From positions 92,432,914 to 92,496,913 of the forward strand of contig OX578138.1 of the NCBI GenBank assembly GCA_951213105.1: 64,000 bases of DNA, written 5' to 3'. The notes beneath the pieces are model-generated. The model did no database searches. It had not been told where the DNA came from and worked only from the letters and a program-made list of their open reading frames with translations. The first letter of the stretch is position 1. Every line of letters starts with the position of its first letter. This DNA comes from Amaurobius ferox. Its lineage: Eukaryota; Arthropoda; Arachnida; Araneae; Amaurobiidae. Positions 47,745 to 59,259 of the stretch are shown here, one piece after another. The position numbers and the translations under genes are program-made.

Positions 47745-47973
47745 TAATATTTTGATTTTTACTTTGCTTCTGATTTATTTGAAATGCCTTTAATTCCTCT
47801 GCTATTCAATGCATGTCATCTAACAAACAATTCTGTTAGACTGAGAAAGTTTCTTGCTTGGGTAAATTTAGAATGTTTGATTATTTTGATAAAATTCCAC
47901 TATACGGCTTCACTGTCCCTTGGTTTGTCTGGTGCGCTTTTGCTTTTGTGAGTTGGCAAACCGCGCCATGACA

Positions 47974-48879
47974 AATTGGTGCTCGTGTTTTTTTTTCTCA
48001 GAGTACATCAGTGTTAGCAAATTTAAATTTTGTTGAAGGCATATCAAACTATAAAATATTGATTTGTGTTATTTAAATATTGCAGAATGAAATGTTCGAA
48101 GTAAGTTGTGATATTTTAAATTGCAAAATATTGATTAAAATAATTCAAAATATTGGTTATATACTGCTAAAATAATTAAGAAAGTGCAAGAAGCACATTT
48201 TTTGTGAAATGTTTATAAAAGCAAGGAATTGGTTCAAAAGTTGAAAAAGTTGAAATTGAAATTTATATATGTATATTTAAATTTTATGCACACATATCTA
48301 CACACACATATTTTAATTGTTGACAAAACTGTTGAGGAACAGAAATAGTGAAAAGTATATGTTTATACAAACTGTTTTTTTTTCCGACATGATTCACATA
48401 CAGAGGGTTAGTCACCTGTGTTGAGAGGGGTGATTGGTTGTCCAACAATAACTTGACTCGACACTGTATTATCAATACAAACTTGATCTGGCAGTTTCAC
48501 ATACACTGGTTGCATATCAGAAATACTGATATAGTTTACATACAGATAGCACCCTTAGTCGCTACAGTCATCAACGTTTTCGGTTTCCTGATAGTGCTTG
48601 GAAATCAGAGAAACGACATATTTCAAATTCAGTGATTGTTTTCTGGCATTATTTTCACATACAAAGTGTTTTGCTGGTTGCAAAAAGTTCTGGCAACTTC
48701 ACAAATATTGTGTTCCTGACTTGTTCTTCACAAGAACTGTGTTACTCAATGGATCAAGTCAGATCCTCTTGTAGATCACATATTGAAAAAAAAAAAAAAG
48801 TGAATTAATCAATTCCCCACAATAAACTGTGCCTCGTGATAAATTAGAATTTGTGGTTAGTGAAAAACCTTGTGCTAAA
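47974..48879 (+). other. 5' leader of the LTR element
   Basis: Untranslated region of about 0.9 kb between the primer site and the first gag-like ATG (48880), with a pyrimidine tract and CTCAG right after the primer site and an A14 run near 48786-48799. No conserved ORF. It is duplicated at 58198-59102. Confidence 0.7.
47977..47990 (+). promoter_or_regulatory. tRNA primer-binding site candidate
   Basis: TGGTGCTCGTG begins three bases after the LTR end. TGG complements a tRNA 3' CCA. The tRNA species was not identified. The same site is present after LTR2 at about 58201. Confidence 0.65.
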
Positions 48880-49134
48880 ATGCCAAAATCTAGAAATACG
48901 AGAGCAAGCAGGAGTAGAGACTCCTCTGCTCAACCAAATGTGTCAGACCGTGTCCCTTCGGTGTCTCCACCACGACTTTCTCCAAATTCGGGCAGATCGG
49001 CTTCCGCTGTCAGAGACTCTAACAAAATGAAAATTGGAGTTGGATCTCAGTTTCTTGGATCCATTCCAGGTTTTTGCTGGCAATGTAAACGAATCATTCC
49101 AGGATTTTTTGGAGAAATTCTCCTTGGTTGCTGA
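48880..49134 (+). CDS. N-terminal gag segment in a separate frame
   Basis: The ATG at 48880 opens a short basic, Ser/Arg/Pro-rich frame (MPKSRNTRASRSRD..., about 84 codons to the stop at 49132-49134). It precedes and overlaps the gag-pol frame by about 100 bp and lies one frame back, so ribosomes would have to shift +1, or an indel separates them. Its residues after 49031 no longer look like gag, whereas the gag-pol frame there does. Most likely the natural gag N-terminus. The same frame is present in the duplicated leader at 59103-59264. Whether the shift is programmed or a mutation is not resolved. Confidence 0.6.
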   Translation: MPKSRNTRASRSRDSSAQPNVSDRVPSVSPPRLSPNSGRSASAVRDSNKMKIGVGSQFLGSIPGFCWQCKRIIPGFFGEILLGC

Positions 49135-52100
49135 CCATGCAGATTGGTCGAATAGAGATAAAATTTTTGTTTTGAAATTGAAATTGTCTGGTCGTGCCGA
49201 GAGACTGATTAAATCAATTCCAAAACTAAATCAAAGCACGAATTTTACTGAAGTTGTTAACGCACTCAAGGACAATTTTACGAAAAAAGAAAATATTGCC
49301 AGGAACGTTGCCGCACTTGTAAATTGTAAACAAATGACAAATGAGAGCGTACGGGATTATGCGAATCGCATAGAAGCCGAATCCTATATTGCTTTTCCGC
49401 AAGATGGTGTGTCTGATAATGAAGATTCCCTGAGAACTGCTATTTTGATCAACTCATTTAAAAAGGGGTTGAAAATCATTATTCGAAAAGCTGTTTTATC
49501 TGCAAACCCACAGTCATTTGAAGCTGCAAAAGAGATAGCAATATTGGAAGAAGAAGTGCAAAATGAAGTGCTGGAAGAAATGACAGAAGACATAAATGCT
49601 GTGAGAATTGAAAATGACCCTAAACATGAAATTGAAGAGCTGAAGAAAGAATTGAGTTCAAAGAAGAAAGAATTTGAGAAGTTAAGAAAAAAATTTAGTG
49701 AGAACTCAGAGAAAAGAAAGAAAAGATTGAATGAAATAAGAGAAGATCTGGAAAAGAGCAATTCCAGTTTTGAGGATTCCTTCGTGGATACGCCCTCTAC
49801 AAGCAGATACAATGAAAATGAATTGGAAGAGGAAGATTGGGAAGATATTCCAGTAAAAAAGAAACATAAACCATCAACATCTTTCAGAACTTCTACACCA
49901 TCCAAAAGATCTGAAAATAGAAACCGTTTTAGTCAAAGAAGAACTCCAGTTGCCTCACAGGAAGAAGAGTGGTATGTTAAAAGTCCATATCAAAATTATT
50001 CTCCAAGAAAGAACTCTCTAGCCTTTAGAAGACCTTTTCGTAACAGTTCATATAGAAATTCAAATTTCCAGAGAAGAAATTTTTCAAATTTTAGAAATTC
50101 CTTTGATAATTATAAATCACAAAACTTCAATAATTTTGGATATAGAAGAAATAACAGATATTTTAATAATAGATTTGGTAATAGAAGACAATTTAGAAGA
50201 CAGAATTTCAGAACACAAAACTTTCAATCTCCAAATTTTAATAGACAAAATTCTGAAGTTAGTTGCATGACTGAATATGAAGCTCCTTGCCAAAACAATT
50301 TTCCTATTGTTCAAGTTTTTGTTGAAGATGTCAAACTAAATGCATTAATCGACACTGGAAGTTCCATAAACATTATCTATAGAGATGCTTTACAAAAAAT
50401 TGATCCCCAAAAAGTGCAAATAAAACATACATCCATTATTGTGAAGGGAGTTGGGGATCAAGATGTTTGGGTTGATGAGAAAGCTTCTTTTCCTTTAACC
50501 GTGGGAAAAAACAACATTGTGATTGAATGCTGCATTTTAAACACACCTACACCAAATGAATACAACATGATTTTAGGAAGTTCCTTTCTAAATGAAAATA
50601 ATGTGACCATTACCTTTGGACACAAATATGTTCAACCTGAAATATCTGAGTGCAATGCTATAAATTATAAATGTGATAGAAGAAATTACAATTTTACAAA
50701 TGATGTGGATTATAGATCCAAAGACACAAATTTTTCAAGAAATTTTAGAGGATATGAAAATAGGTGTAATAATGGATATTTATTTGAACAAAACAATTTT
50801 CACAATGAATTTAGAGATGTTGATTTTAGAAATTTTGATGCAAATGGAAATGAAAGGTCAAATATTGAATGTGAAAATGATTTATATGAAAGACAGATGA
50901 ATGACAATGTACATACAGACAGATTTTTGACAAAAGACAATACCAGTGACAATGAAATATTTCAGACAGATTGTGATAAACATGATGAAGGAAGTTCACA
51001 ACAAAACCAGGCAATAGGGATTGCCAAAGCTTTTAACAAATGTGTTTTAAAACCATATACTGAGTCATTTATTAAATTAAAAAGAAATTACAAAATTAAG
51101 AAAGACACGACAATTTTACTTGAACCTATCAATAATAAAGAATTTTCTGCAAATAAAATTTTCGTTGCTAGAAGCATTCATAAAATTCCTGAAAATGACT
51201 TTTTGTATGCAAAAGTTGCAAATCCATCTGAGAAAATTGTCTATATAAACAAAGGTATGAAATTGGGAACTTTCGAAAACATCTATGAATCTGATATTGA
51301 CATAAATAATAGAGTTGACATTGAAAACTGTATTGAAGAAAATGAAACATTCGATGCATGGGGAGGAGATTTTGATTTGAAACATATGAATTATGCTCAA
51401 AAAACTTTGCTTTTGAAATTGTTAAGTAAATATAAACATGTTTTTGCTAAGAATATGAAAGAATTATCTGGATGTGACACCATACTGCATGAAATTAATT
51501 TGGAGTCTAACATACCTGTTAGACAGAAGCCATACCGTATACCTCATAATTTACAGAAAGAACTTTCGCGCCAGGTGAACGAATTGTTAGATGCCAAAAT
51601 TATTCAAAGAAGTACATCTCCTTACAATACTCCTGTGCTGTTTGTTAAGAAACCTGATGGAAGTTATCGGTTGGTAGCCGATTTCCGAAAGTTAAATAAG
51701 ATAACAATAGTAGAAAATTTTCCTATTCCCAATATATCGGAATTAATAGATAAATTGTCTGGAGCCTTGTATTTTTCGACTCTTGATTTAACTAGTGGAT
51801 TTTACCAATTGTGTTTACATCCTAATGATTATCAAAAGACTTCTTTTTCAACACCTGACGGACATTTTGAATTAACCAGAACTCCATTTGGTCTTAAGAA
51901 TGCGCCCGCATCCTTTCAGAGACTGATGTCTCTGGTGCTGGCTGGCATATCTGGAATTTACATAGACGACATAATCGTCGCTTCAAGAACATTCGAAGAA
52001 CATTTGAAAAAACTAGAAGAAATTTTTGTAAGATTAAGTAAACATGGTCTTAAATTGAAACCAAGCAAATGCTATTTTTTCAGAAAAACAATTAAGTATC

Positions 52101-54724
52101 TTGGAATTTTAGTATCAAATGGAAAAGTACAACCTGATACTCATAATTTGGAAGTTGTAGAAAAATTCAAAATTCCTAAATCAATTAAGAATGTGAGACA
52201 ATTTCTTGGACTCACTGGATTCTATAGAAAATTCATAAAAGATTATGCTGAACTTACCCTTCCACTGACAGATTTACTGAAGACTAAGAATAATGAAAGT
52301 AAAAAGAAATTTATTTGGACTAATGAAGCTCAAAAATCTTTTGAGATTTTAAAAGGAAAACTTTTGTCAAAACCAATTTTGACCCTTCCAGATTTTAGAA
52401 AATCATTTATTTTACATACTGATGCTTCAAATCACTCTTTAGGCTGTTATTTGTCCCAAGAAGATGAAAATAAAATTTTGCATCCAATATCTTATGCTAG
52501 TCGTAAACTTAATGAAGCTGAATGTAAATACAGTGTTGTCGAAAGAGAAGCATTAGCCGTTGTATGGGCTACTAACTATTATAAACACTATTTAATTGGA
52601 AAACCTTTCACAATTTTTTGTGACCAGATATCCCTTTCGTTTATATTTAAATTAAAAGATCCTACATCTAGATTGGCTAGATGGATTGCATCTCTATCAC
52701 AATTTGACTATCAAATAGTACATAAACCAGGAAAAGCAAATGTGGTTGCTGATTATATGTCGAGAAATGTAGATGAATGTACAAATACTATTGACAATAT
52801 TCCACAAAGATTTGTGTCACAATACAAAGTTATAAATCAAAATGTTAATCAAAATTTTCCAAGTGTAAATCAAAATTCTCAAAGTTCTAATAATGTAAAC
52901 AATACTAATAGTAGCAATAGAAGAGAATCAGAAGTAAATTTGAATCCAGCCAATACAAATGAAGAAAATGAAATGTGTGCTGTTAATAATAATGAAAGTG
53001 AAATTCAAAATGAAAATAACATACAAAGTGGTCAATTGGAACAAACATTTACTTGTCCTACCTTGCTCATAAGAATTAAGAATGCTCAAAAATCTGACCC
53101 AAGGTGCAATAAAATTATAGATCTCTTAGATAAAAACATAAAACCTTACCCACAAACTTTGGTATTTTTTAGAAAAGATGATATCTTGTGGTGTACTCAT
53201 AAACACCCTAAGCGTAGACACCAAGAACAAGAAAGAGTTGTTGTTCCACAGGAACTTGTGTCTGAAATTTTATGGCTGCACCATGATTGCCCTACTTACG
53301 CACATTGTGGATTTAGAAGAACTTTAGCTTCTGTGAGTAGAAAATACTTTTGGCAGGGAATGTATTCCCAAACCCAAAACTATGTCGCATCATGTGAAAT
53401 TTGTGTGGTAAATCGTGGTTTTAGAAATAACAAAGCACCCATCCAAAAGTTTTCAAAATCCACATATCCATTTGAGCGAATAGCTATGGATTGTGTCGGA
53501 CCATTACCTATATCAATATCTGGAAATAAATTTATTTTAGTCATAACTGATTATTTTACAAGATGGCCTGAAGGATATCCTTTAGATTCAATTAAAACTG
53601 AAGATATTTTGAATTGCTTAGAGCACTACATGGCTCAGCATGGTATACCTAAATTCATCGTCTCGGATCAAGGGACGAATTTTGTTTCTAGAACAGCAAG
53701 ATGTTTTTATAAGAAATTAGGAATAATAAAGAATACTACTACTGCCTACATGCCATCTGTAGACGGTTTTGTTGAAAGATTAAATGGTACTTTGATCAGA
53801 TCCTTGAAAAATATTGCATATAACGATAGAGATAACTGGGACAAATTGATCCATTTTGCTTTATTAGCGCATAGAAATGCCATACATGCTTCTACGGGTG
53901 AATCGCCTGCTTATTTACTCTATGGTAGAGATTTAACAGTTCCAAATACTTTGATTGCTGGATTTAAACCTCCGACATATGAATCAACATATGATTATGG
54001 TGAAGACATGAGATTCCGACTTAAAAGAACATATGATGTGGTAAAAAGTAACTTGGAAAAAGCTGAAAATTCACAAATTTTACAACAACATAAGAAAGCA
54101 AAGATGCCCAATATTAAAGTTGGTGATTTAGTGTATCTTTACACTCCCTTTTTGCCTCAAGGCCAGTCAAGAAAACTGAGCTCTTTTAATAAAGGCCCTT
54201 TTAAAGTGATAAAACAAACTTCTGCTGTCAATTTTTTAGTAAGACATGTGATGAATCCCAAAAATGAACAACTGGTTCATGTGAACAGACTGACTCTTTT
54301 ACCTCCAAGAAGAGAGGAATTGCAAAAATTTTCAAAACAAACTACTGAAAGTCAAAAATTGAACTCTAAGTCAAATAAACTTACTCCTGTGATCACCGCT
54401 GAGAAAGACTCTGTGAAACTAAAATCTTGCTTATCTAAAAATTCAGAAAAATCTCAAAACAAAAAGACTGTGAAAAGAGTAAGATTTAATTTGCCAAATA
54501 AAAGGGTAAACGAAAATACTGTTCATACTAGATCAAACTTTCATGCTAATAAAAGTCAACATTTCACACCTGGAAATAATTCAAATAACTTTGATAATAG
54601 AGGAAATGGAAGAATCATTTACAATAACAAATATAGAAATAGTTATACACCACACCAAAATCAGTATTATATGACAAACAGAAATACACGTACACCTTAT
54701 AATCTAAGATTCGCACAATATTAA
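49031..54724 (+). CDS. Gag-Pol polyprotein of Ty3/gypsy-type retrotransposon
   Basis: Single open frame of about 1,896 codons. It opens right after a TGA at 49028 and has no early in-frame ATG (the first lies about 100 codons in). Residues are counted from the TTG at 49034. Gag-like capsid region about 10-170 (SFQDFLEKFSLVA, LSGRAERLIKSIP); charged coiled coil about 195-250; Arg/Asn-rich RNA-binding-like stretch about 310-400 in place of CCHC knuckles. Protease about 425-525 with DTG at 440-442 and ILGSSFL near 512. A long Asn-rich linker reaches about 690. Reverse transcriptase about 815-1010: LVADFRKLN, catalytic D918 in FSTLDL, YIDD 976-979. RNase H about 1095-1215: D1130 in TDAS, E in VEREALAVVWA. 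Integrase has an HHCC zinc finger (about 1413-1458), then D1486, D1545 and E1581, a D-58-D-35-E spacing. A GPF module follows (about 1700-1765), then a basic Asn-rich tail. All catalytic residues are present. No chromodomain. Gag and pol are fused without a stop or shift between them. Confidence 0.93.
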   Translation, partial: KLELDLSFLDPFQVFAGNVNESFQDFLEKFSLVADHADWSNRDKIFVLKLKLSGRAERLIKSIPKLNQSTNFTEVVNALKDNFTKKENIARNVAALVNCKQMTNESVRDYANRIEAESYIAFPQDGVSDNEDSLRTAILINSFKKGLKIIIRKAVLSANPQSFEAAKEIAILEEEVQNEVLEEMTEDINAVRIENDPKHEIEELKKELSSKKKEFEKLRKKFSENSEKRKKRLNEIREDLEKSNSSFEDSFVDTPSTSRYNENELEEEDWEDIPVKKKHKPSTSFRTSTPSKRSENRNRFSQRRTPVASQEEEWYVKSPYQNYSPRKNSLAFRRPFRNSSYRNSNFQRRNFSNFRNSFDNYKSQNFNNFGYRRNNRYFNNRFGNRRQFRRQNFRTQNFQSPNFNRQNSEVSCMTEYEAPCQNNFPIVQVFVEDVKLNALIDTGSSINIIYRDALQKIDPQKVQIKHTSIIVKGVGDQDVWVDEKASFPLTVGKNNIVIECCILNTPTPNEYNMILGSSFLNENNVTITFGHKYVQPEISECNAINYKCDRRNYNFTNDVDYRSKDTNFSRNFRGYENRCNNGYLFEQNNFHNEFRDVDFRNFDANGNERSNIECENDLYERQMNDNVHTDRFLTKDNTSDNEIFQTDCDKHDEGSSQQNQAIGIAKAFNKCVLKPYTESFIKLKRNYKIKKDTTILLEPINNKEFSANKIFVARSIHKIPENDFLYAKVANPSEKIVYINKGMKLGTFENIYESDIDINNRVDIENCIEENETFDAWGGDFDLKHMNYAQKTLLLKLLSKYKHVFAKNMKELSGCDTILHEINLESNIPVRQKPYRIPHNLQKELSRQVNELLDAKIIQRSTSPYNTPVLFVKKPDGSYRLVADFRKLNKITIVENFPIPNISELIDKLSGALYFSTLDLTSGFYQLCLHPNDYQKTSFSTPDGHFELTRTPFGLKNAPASFQRLMSLVLAGISGIYIDDIIVASRTFEEHLKKLEEIFVRLSKHGLKLKPSKCYFFRKTIKYLGILVSNGKVQPDTHNLEVVEKFKIPKSIKNVRQFLGLTGFYRKFIKDYAELTLPLTDLLKTKNNESKKKFIWTNEAQKSFEILKGKLLSKPILTLPDFRKSFILHTDASNHSLGCYLSQEDENKILHPISYASRKLNEAECKYSVVEREALAVVWATNYYKHYLIGKPFTIFCDQISLSFIFKLKDPTSRLARWIASLSQFDYQIVHKPGKANVVADYMSRNVDECTNTIDNIPQRFVSQYKVINQNVNQNFPSVNQNSQSSNNVNNTNSSNRRESEVNLNPANTNEENEMCAVNNNESEIQNENNIQSGQLEQTFTCPTLLIRIKNAQKSDPRCNKIIDLLDKNIKPYPQTLVFFRKDDILWCTHKHPKRRHQEQERVVVPQELVSEILWLHHDCPTYAHCGFRRTLASVSRKYFWQGMYSQTQNYVASCEICVVNRGFRNNKAPIQKFSKSTYPFERIAMDCVGPLPISISGNKFILVITDYFTRWPEGYPLDSIKTEDILNCLEHYMAQHGIPKFIVSDQGTNFVSRTARCFYKKLGIIKNTTTAYMPSVDGFVERLNGTLIRSLKNIAYNDRDNWDKLIHFALLAHRNAIHASTGESPAYLLYGRDLTVPNTLIAGFKPPTYESTYDYGEDMRFRLKRTYDVVKSNLEKAENSQILQQHKKAKMPNIKVGDLVYLYTPFLPQGQSRKLSSFNKGPFKVIKQTSAVNFLVRHVMNPKNEQLVHVNRLTLLPPRREELQKFSKQTTESQKLNSKSNKLTPVITAEKDSVKLKSCLSKNSEKSQNKKTVKRVRFNLPNKRVNENTVHTRSNFHANKSQHFTPGNNSNNFDNRGNGRIIYNNKYRNSYTPHQNQYYMTNRNTRTPYNLRFAQY

Positions 54725-56987
54725 ATTTTGGTTGAGTTCACAATTTTTCAGAAATTAAATTTTGCAAGAAAGATTTCATTTTTAGTTAAAGTTTATACTT
54801 GTTTAAGTTTTTATATTTCAATATTGTCTTTTAAAATAGAATTTATGAAAAAATTGTTGTGATTTTAAAATTTATTGGAAATCTTGCATTTAAAGTAAAA
54901 AGTAAATAAGAAAAAGTAATTGATTTGTGAACTATAATTTATGAATGTTTATATTATAATTTAAATAATTGGTAATTTTTTTAATTGACTCTCCTTGGAC
55001 TTTAAAATTTTTCGAGAGTCTTGTTTTGATTGACTTTGATTATATTGATGTGTTTTATTGTAAAAAAAAATGTTGATTATCTTGTTAAGTTCTTGAATGA
55101 AAGTAATTAAAATGGTGGTGGTAATTTGTGTTCCCCTAAGTAAAAGGGAGGAAATTTTGAATTCTGAAGAAAAAAAAAAAAAGTAAATGATTTTGATAAA
55201 ATAAAATTGAAATTAAAATTGAAATTAATATAAAGTAAATATAAAGAATTTAAGTGATTTGAATTTGAAAATGAAAAGTTTGAATTTGAGAATTTTTGAA
55301 AATTTAATGAAATTTTTTTTTGAAGATCAAAAGTAAATGATCTCTTTTGAAAAATGTTTTTGAAACTTTGTTGCTGAGAGAGGTGAAAATTTTTGGCTGA
55401 TGTTGTTGAAATTCTTTTCTCTTGAAATTCCATTTCACATTGTTGTTTTTTTTTTTTGACCAGCAGTTTTCAAACATCTACACACATGTAAGTTAGACAT
55501 CATATTCGTATGCTGCAACCTCCTTTTCTGAAAGCTGGCTGGTGGACGCAAACATTTGACAAATCTACACGGATCACAGACGAAGAAGCAGCTTAGCAAA
55601 TTAAAAGTTCCGAACTTTTGTGGCAGGACTGGAGTCCTGGACGACAACTTGCTCCGAGCCTACCTAGGAGGGTTGTGATTGGCCAGGTGGGAAACTGGTG
55701 AAGCTGTGAGGATGATGATGATGGAGAAGATGATGATGATGAGGATGATGGGACAGCGCAAGCTGCCCAAAATTTTTGTTTGTCCGTGGCTTCTGAGGCG
55801 TGTCCTGGCGTCCTGTTTCTGCTGCAATCGCTTCCTGCACGCGAGTATTTTTTTTTCTTTTTACACCTCCCTTTTTCTATTTTGGCAACTCGTTAGTCCC
55901 CGCCGAGTTTGCTCTTTAGATGTGTTCCTGCTCTTTTACATAACTGACGTGAATTTCAGGAGAATTTTTTCTCCTTTCTCTCTCTCTCAGTAGACAAATG
56001 TGTTTAAATGTAAATTTTTGTTTTTGTGACCTGAAATGGTCACTTGTTGAAATGATTTCAGAGTGAAAGTTGTTAAAAGTAAAGTAAATTGAAATTTTAA
56101 GATAAATTGAATAATGTAAATATAAATGAATGATTTAAAGTAATTTATGAAAGTGTGTCAGAATGAGAAAATTCTGAATTGTCTTGATGACAAAAATAAG
56201 TTGAATTAAAGTTAATGTTAAAATTTGTTGAATAAATGATGAAAAGTTGAAATGTTGAAAAATTGAAGATAAATGTAATTTACAGTTAATATGTTGAATT
56301 TGAAAGTAATTTAAAGTGAAAGTTAAGATTAAATGAAAGTTTTTGAAATGGAAAATTGAATTAAGAAAATTAAAAATTGAAAGTGACTTTGTTCTCAAAT
56401 AGTGAGACAATTTTTGAATGAGTAAAAGAATCTCATTACCTGATTATGACAAATTTAAATTTAAATTAATTTTCAAAATATGTAATCCTTAAGAATTTTT
56501 GTGTCACTTGTGTGTTTTGAAAGTGACAATTGTTTGAAATTGTTTGAAATTTTTTTTAATTGTTTATATTAAGTTTGTAAATTCATATTATATCATATTT
56601 TATTTTTCATATCACCTGGTTGATCTCAATGTGGTTGATTGAGATATTGTGTGTCAGGCAAAGTGCCTTGACAAATTTTCTTCTGAATTTTAGTGTAATT
56701 TAAATGTGAATTTTTGTAAAGGTTCCTTTAAGATGTGGTGACGCCTTGTCATCCTTTTGGTTTCTTTTGATCTTTACCTGTGGTGATGAGTGGCTTGGCC
56801 AGTCATTCAGATCTACAGTGTTGTTGCTTTTGAGAGAGGTGAACGATCGCACTTTTCTCGCCCAAAATTTTATTTTAAATTATTTTACACTTACAGGTTC
56901 CTAAAACTCTTTGTAAATTTTGTTTGTTTTGTGTTTTTGAGTGAGCGAAAAATTTTCCTCACTCTGTTCGGAAAATTTTTGACTCCC
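54725..56987 (+). other. Long 3' non-coding region of the LTR element
   Basis: About 2.26 kb between the gag-pol stop and the polypurine tract. The composition is purine-rich (A and G) on the plus strand with many TTGAAATTGAAA-like phrases, plus a GAT/ATG trinucleotide stretch at about 55709-55749. Frames of about 70-108 codons on either strand are low-complexity or motif-free. No signal peptide plus fusion-type envelope gene was seen. Confidence 0.75.
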
Positions 56988-57000
56988 AGGAGGGGAGAGC
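56988..57000 (+). promoter_or_regulatory. Polypurine tract (plus-strand primer)
   Basis: AGGAGGGGAGAG followed by one C directly before TGTCATG of LTR2. It occupies the expected position for second-strand DNA priming. Confidence 0.85.
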
Positions 57001-58197
57001 TGTCATGTCGCAATTCTGCGCCATGAGCCTTTCTTATTTTTCTGCGAGAGAAACATCCTTCTCTCCGTTCGTGCCTGTGCTGTGTTTTTCGTAACCCTTG
57101 TCCATATTGAAATTGCATTAAAAAGCGCATTTGGTCGTGAATTCGTTGGAATGTCTGGACTTGGTGTCTGGCCGGGATGCGTGACGTCGGCTCACTTGTT
57201 ACTAGGAGAAGCGCGCCTGTCCAATCAGGAAGAGGCGAAAAGCGAAGGAGAACTTTTTTTTCGTGGGCTCGAGCGACCCACACTTTGCTCTCTTCGAGCT
57301 GGAAATTCCGACTGAAAGGTCGCATCGAAGTTTTGTCTGGTAAAAAGACAAAGGCTTTTAGCCGAAATGGCTAACTGGCGGAGATGGACATTTTCTAAAG
57401 GAAACCGCCCCTGCATTTCTGGAGATGATTGAAGAAGATCCTGGAAACCTACATTAACTCTTCTGTACATTTTCTAAAATATATTTATTTTTATTCCAGG
57501 AAATCTATCCGACATCGACGCCGAGCTTGAAGTAGTTATTCCGCTATTGTTCGGATTGGTGCATAATAGACTGATGTCCTGTACCTAAAGTCTTGGACTT
57601 GTCCCTCATCGATTCTTTTTTTGAGAACTTTTGTTTCTACCTAAAATCGTGCACATCTGATGAGAGGTATTTTCTGAAAAGCTTGAAATGTATAATAGCC
57701 AGGTAACATTTTCTTTACGGGAATTTTAATGCCGTACAGCACCGGCATAGTGAAGAATGATTTCTATAATTAATCGGCTCATGACAAAATGTATTTATGG
57801 ATAATTTAAAATCAAAATTAAGATCATATGATTATTGAAGTGAATTATTGTGTGCTATATAAATTTTGAACAGAGCAGAAAGGCAGATTGTTCTATTATT
57901 AAAATGAAGCTCTGAATTTGATAAATTGATTTTTTAAAGTAAAATACTTGAGTGTGATTTTAAATAAATAATATTTTGATTTTTACTTTGCTTCTGATTT
58001 ATTTGAAATGCCTTTAATTCCTCTGCTATTCACTGCATGTCATCTAACAAACAATTCTGTTAGACTGAGAAAATTTCTTGCTTGGGTAAATTTAGAATGT
58101 TTGATTATTTTGATAAAATTCCACTATACGGCTTCACCGTCCCTTGGTTTGTCTGGTGCGCTTTTGCTTTTGTGAGTTGGCAAACCGCGCCATGACA
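57001..58197 (+). repeat. Second full LTR (LTR2), 1197 bp
   Basis: Same ends as LTR1 (TGTCATG...CATGACA). It is the 3' LTR of the complete unit and at the same time the 5' LTR of the collapsed second unit. Confidence 0.95.
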
Positions 58198-59259
58198 AAT
58201 TGGTGCTCGTGTTTTTTTTCTCAGAGTACATCAGTGTTAGCAAATTTAAATTTTGTTGAAGGCATATCAAACTATAAAATATTGATTTGTGTTATTTAAA
58301 TATTGCAGAATGAAATGTTCGAAGTAAGTTGTGATATTTTAAATTGCAAAATATTGATTAAAATAATTCAAAATATTGGTTATATACTGCTAAAATAATT
58401 AAGAAAGTGCAAGAAGCACATTTTTTGTGAAATGTTTATAAAAGCAAGGAATTGGTTCAAAAATTGAAAAAGTTGAAATTGAAATTTATATATGTATATT
58501 TAAATTTTATGCACACATATCTACACACACATATTTTAATTGTTGACAAAACTGTTGAGGAACAGAAATAGTGAAAAGTATATGTTTATACAAACTGTTT
58601 TTTTTTCCGACATGATTCACATACAGAGGGTTAGTCACCTGTGTTGAGAGGGGTGATTGGTTGTCCAACAATAACTTGACTCGACACTGTATTATCAATA
58701 CAAACTTGATCTGGCAGTTTCACATACACTGGTTGCATATCAGAAATACTGACATAGTTTACATACAGATAGCACCCTTAGTCGCTACAGTCATCAACGT
58801 TTTCGGTTTCCTGATAGTGCTTGGAAATCAGAGAAACGACATATTTCAAATTCAGTGATTGTTTTCTGGCATTATTTTCACATACAAAGTGTTTTGCTGG
58901 TTGCAAAAAGTTCTGGCAACTTCACAAATATTGTGTTCCTGACTTGTTCTTCACAAGAACTGTGTTACTCAATGGATCAAGTCAGATCCTCTTGTAGATC
59001 ACATATTGAAAAAAAAAAAAAAGTGAATTAATCAATTCCCCACAATAAACTGTGCCTCGTGATAAATTAGAATTTGTGGTTGGTGAAAAACCTTGTGCTA
59101 AAATGCCAAAATCTAGAAATACGAGAGCAAGCAGGAGTAGAGACTCCTCTGCTCAACCAAATGTGTCAGACCGTGTCCCTTCGGTGTCTCCACCACGACT
59201 TTCTCCAAATTCGGGCAGATCGGCTTCCGCTGTCAGAGACTCTAACAAAATGAAAATTG
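58198..59259 (+). repeat. Duplicated leader and gag start after LTR2
   Basis: Nearly identical to 47974-49037, with a handful of substitutions (for example GTGGTTGG for GTGGTTAG near 59080). It includes the primer-binding site and the start of gag, and stops abruptly at AAAATTG. Confidence 0.95.

Larger units (their letters stand above)
46774..47973 (+). repeat. 5' LTR (LTR1), 1200 bp
   Basis: Begins TGTCATGTCGCAATTCTG and ends CCGCGCCATGACA. A likely core promoter TATATAA sits at 47632-47638 and a polyadenylation signal AATAAA at 47739-47744, so U3 is long and R/U5 lies in the last third. Compared with LTR2 it has an extra GGTT near 47174 and one T less near 47030. Frames of 122 and 154 codons within it are also present, broken differently, in LTR2 and look incidental. 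Confidence 0.95.

Noticed and set aside
49384..49905. 173-codon minus frame opposite gag
   Set aside because: A Ser/Phe-rich shadow of the A/G-rich gag strand.
54725..56987. Envelope gene of an errantivirus-type element
   Set aside because: No long frame, signal peptide or membrane-anchor pattern. The longest frames are low-complexity.
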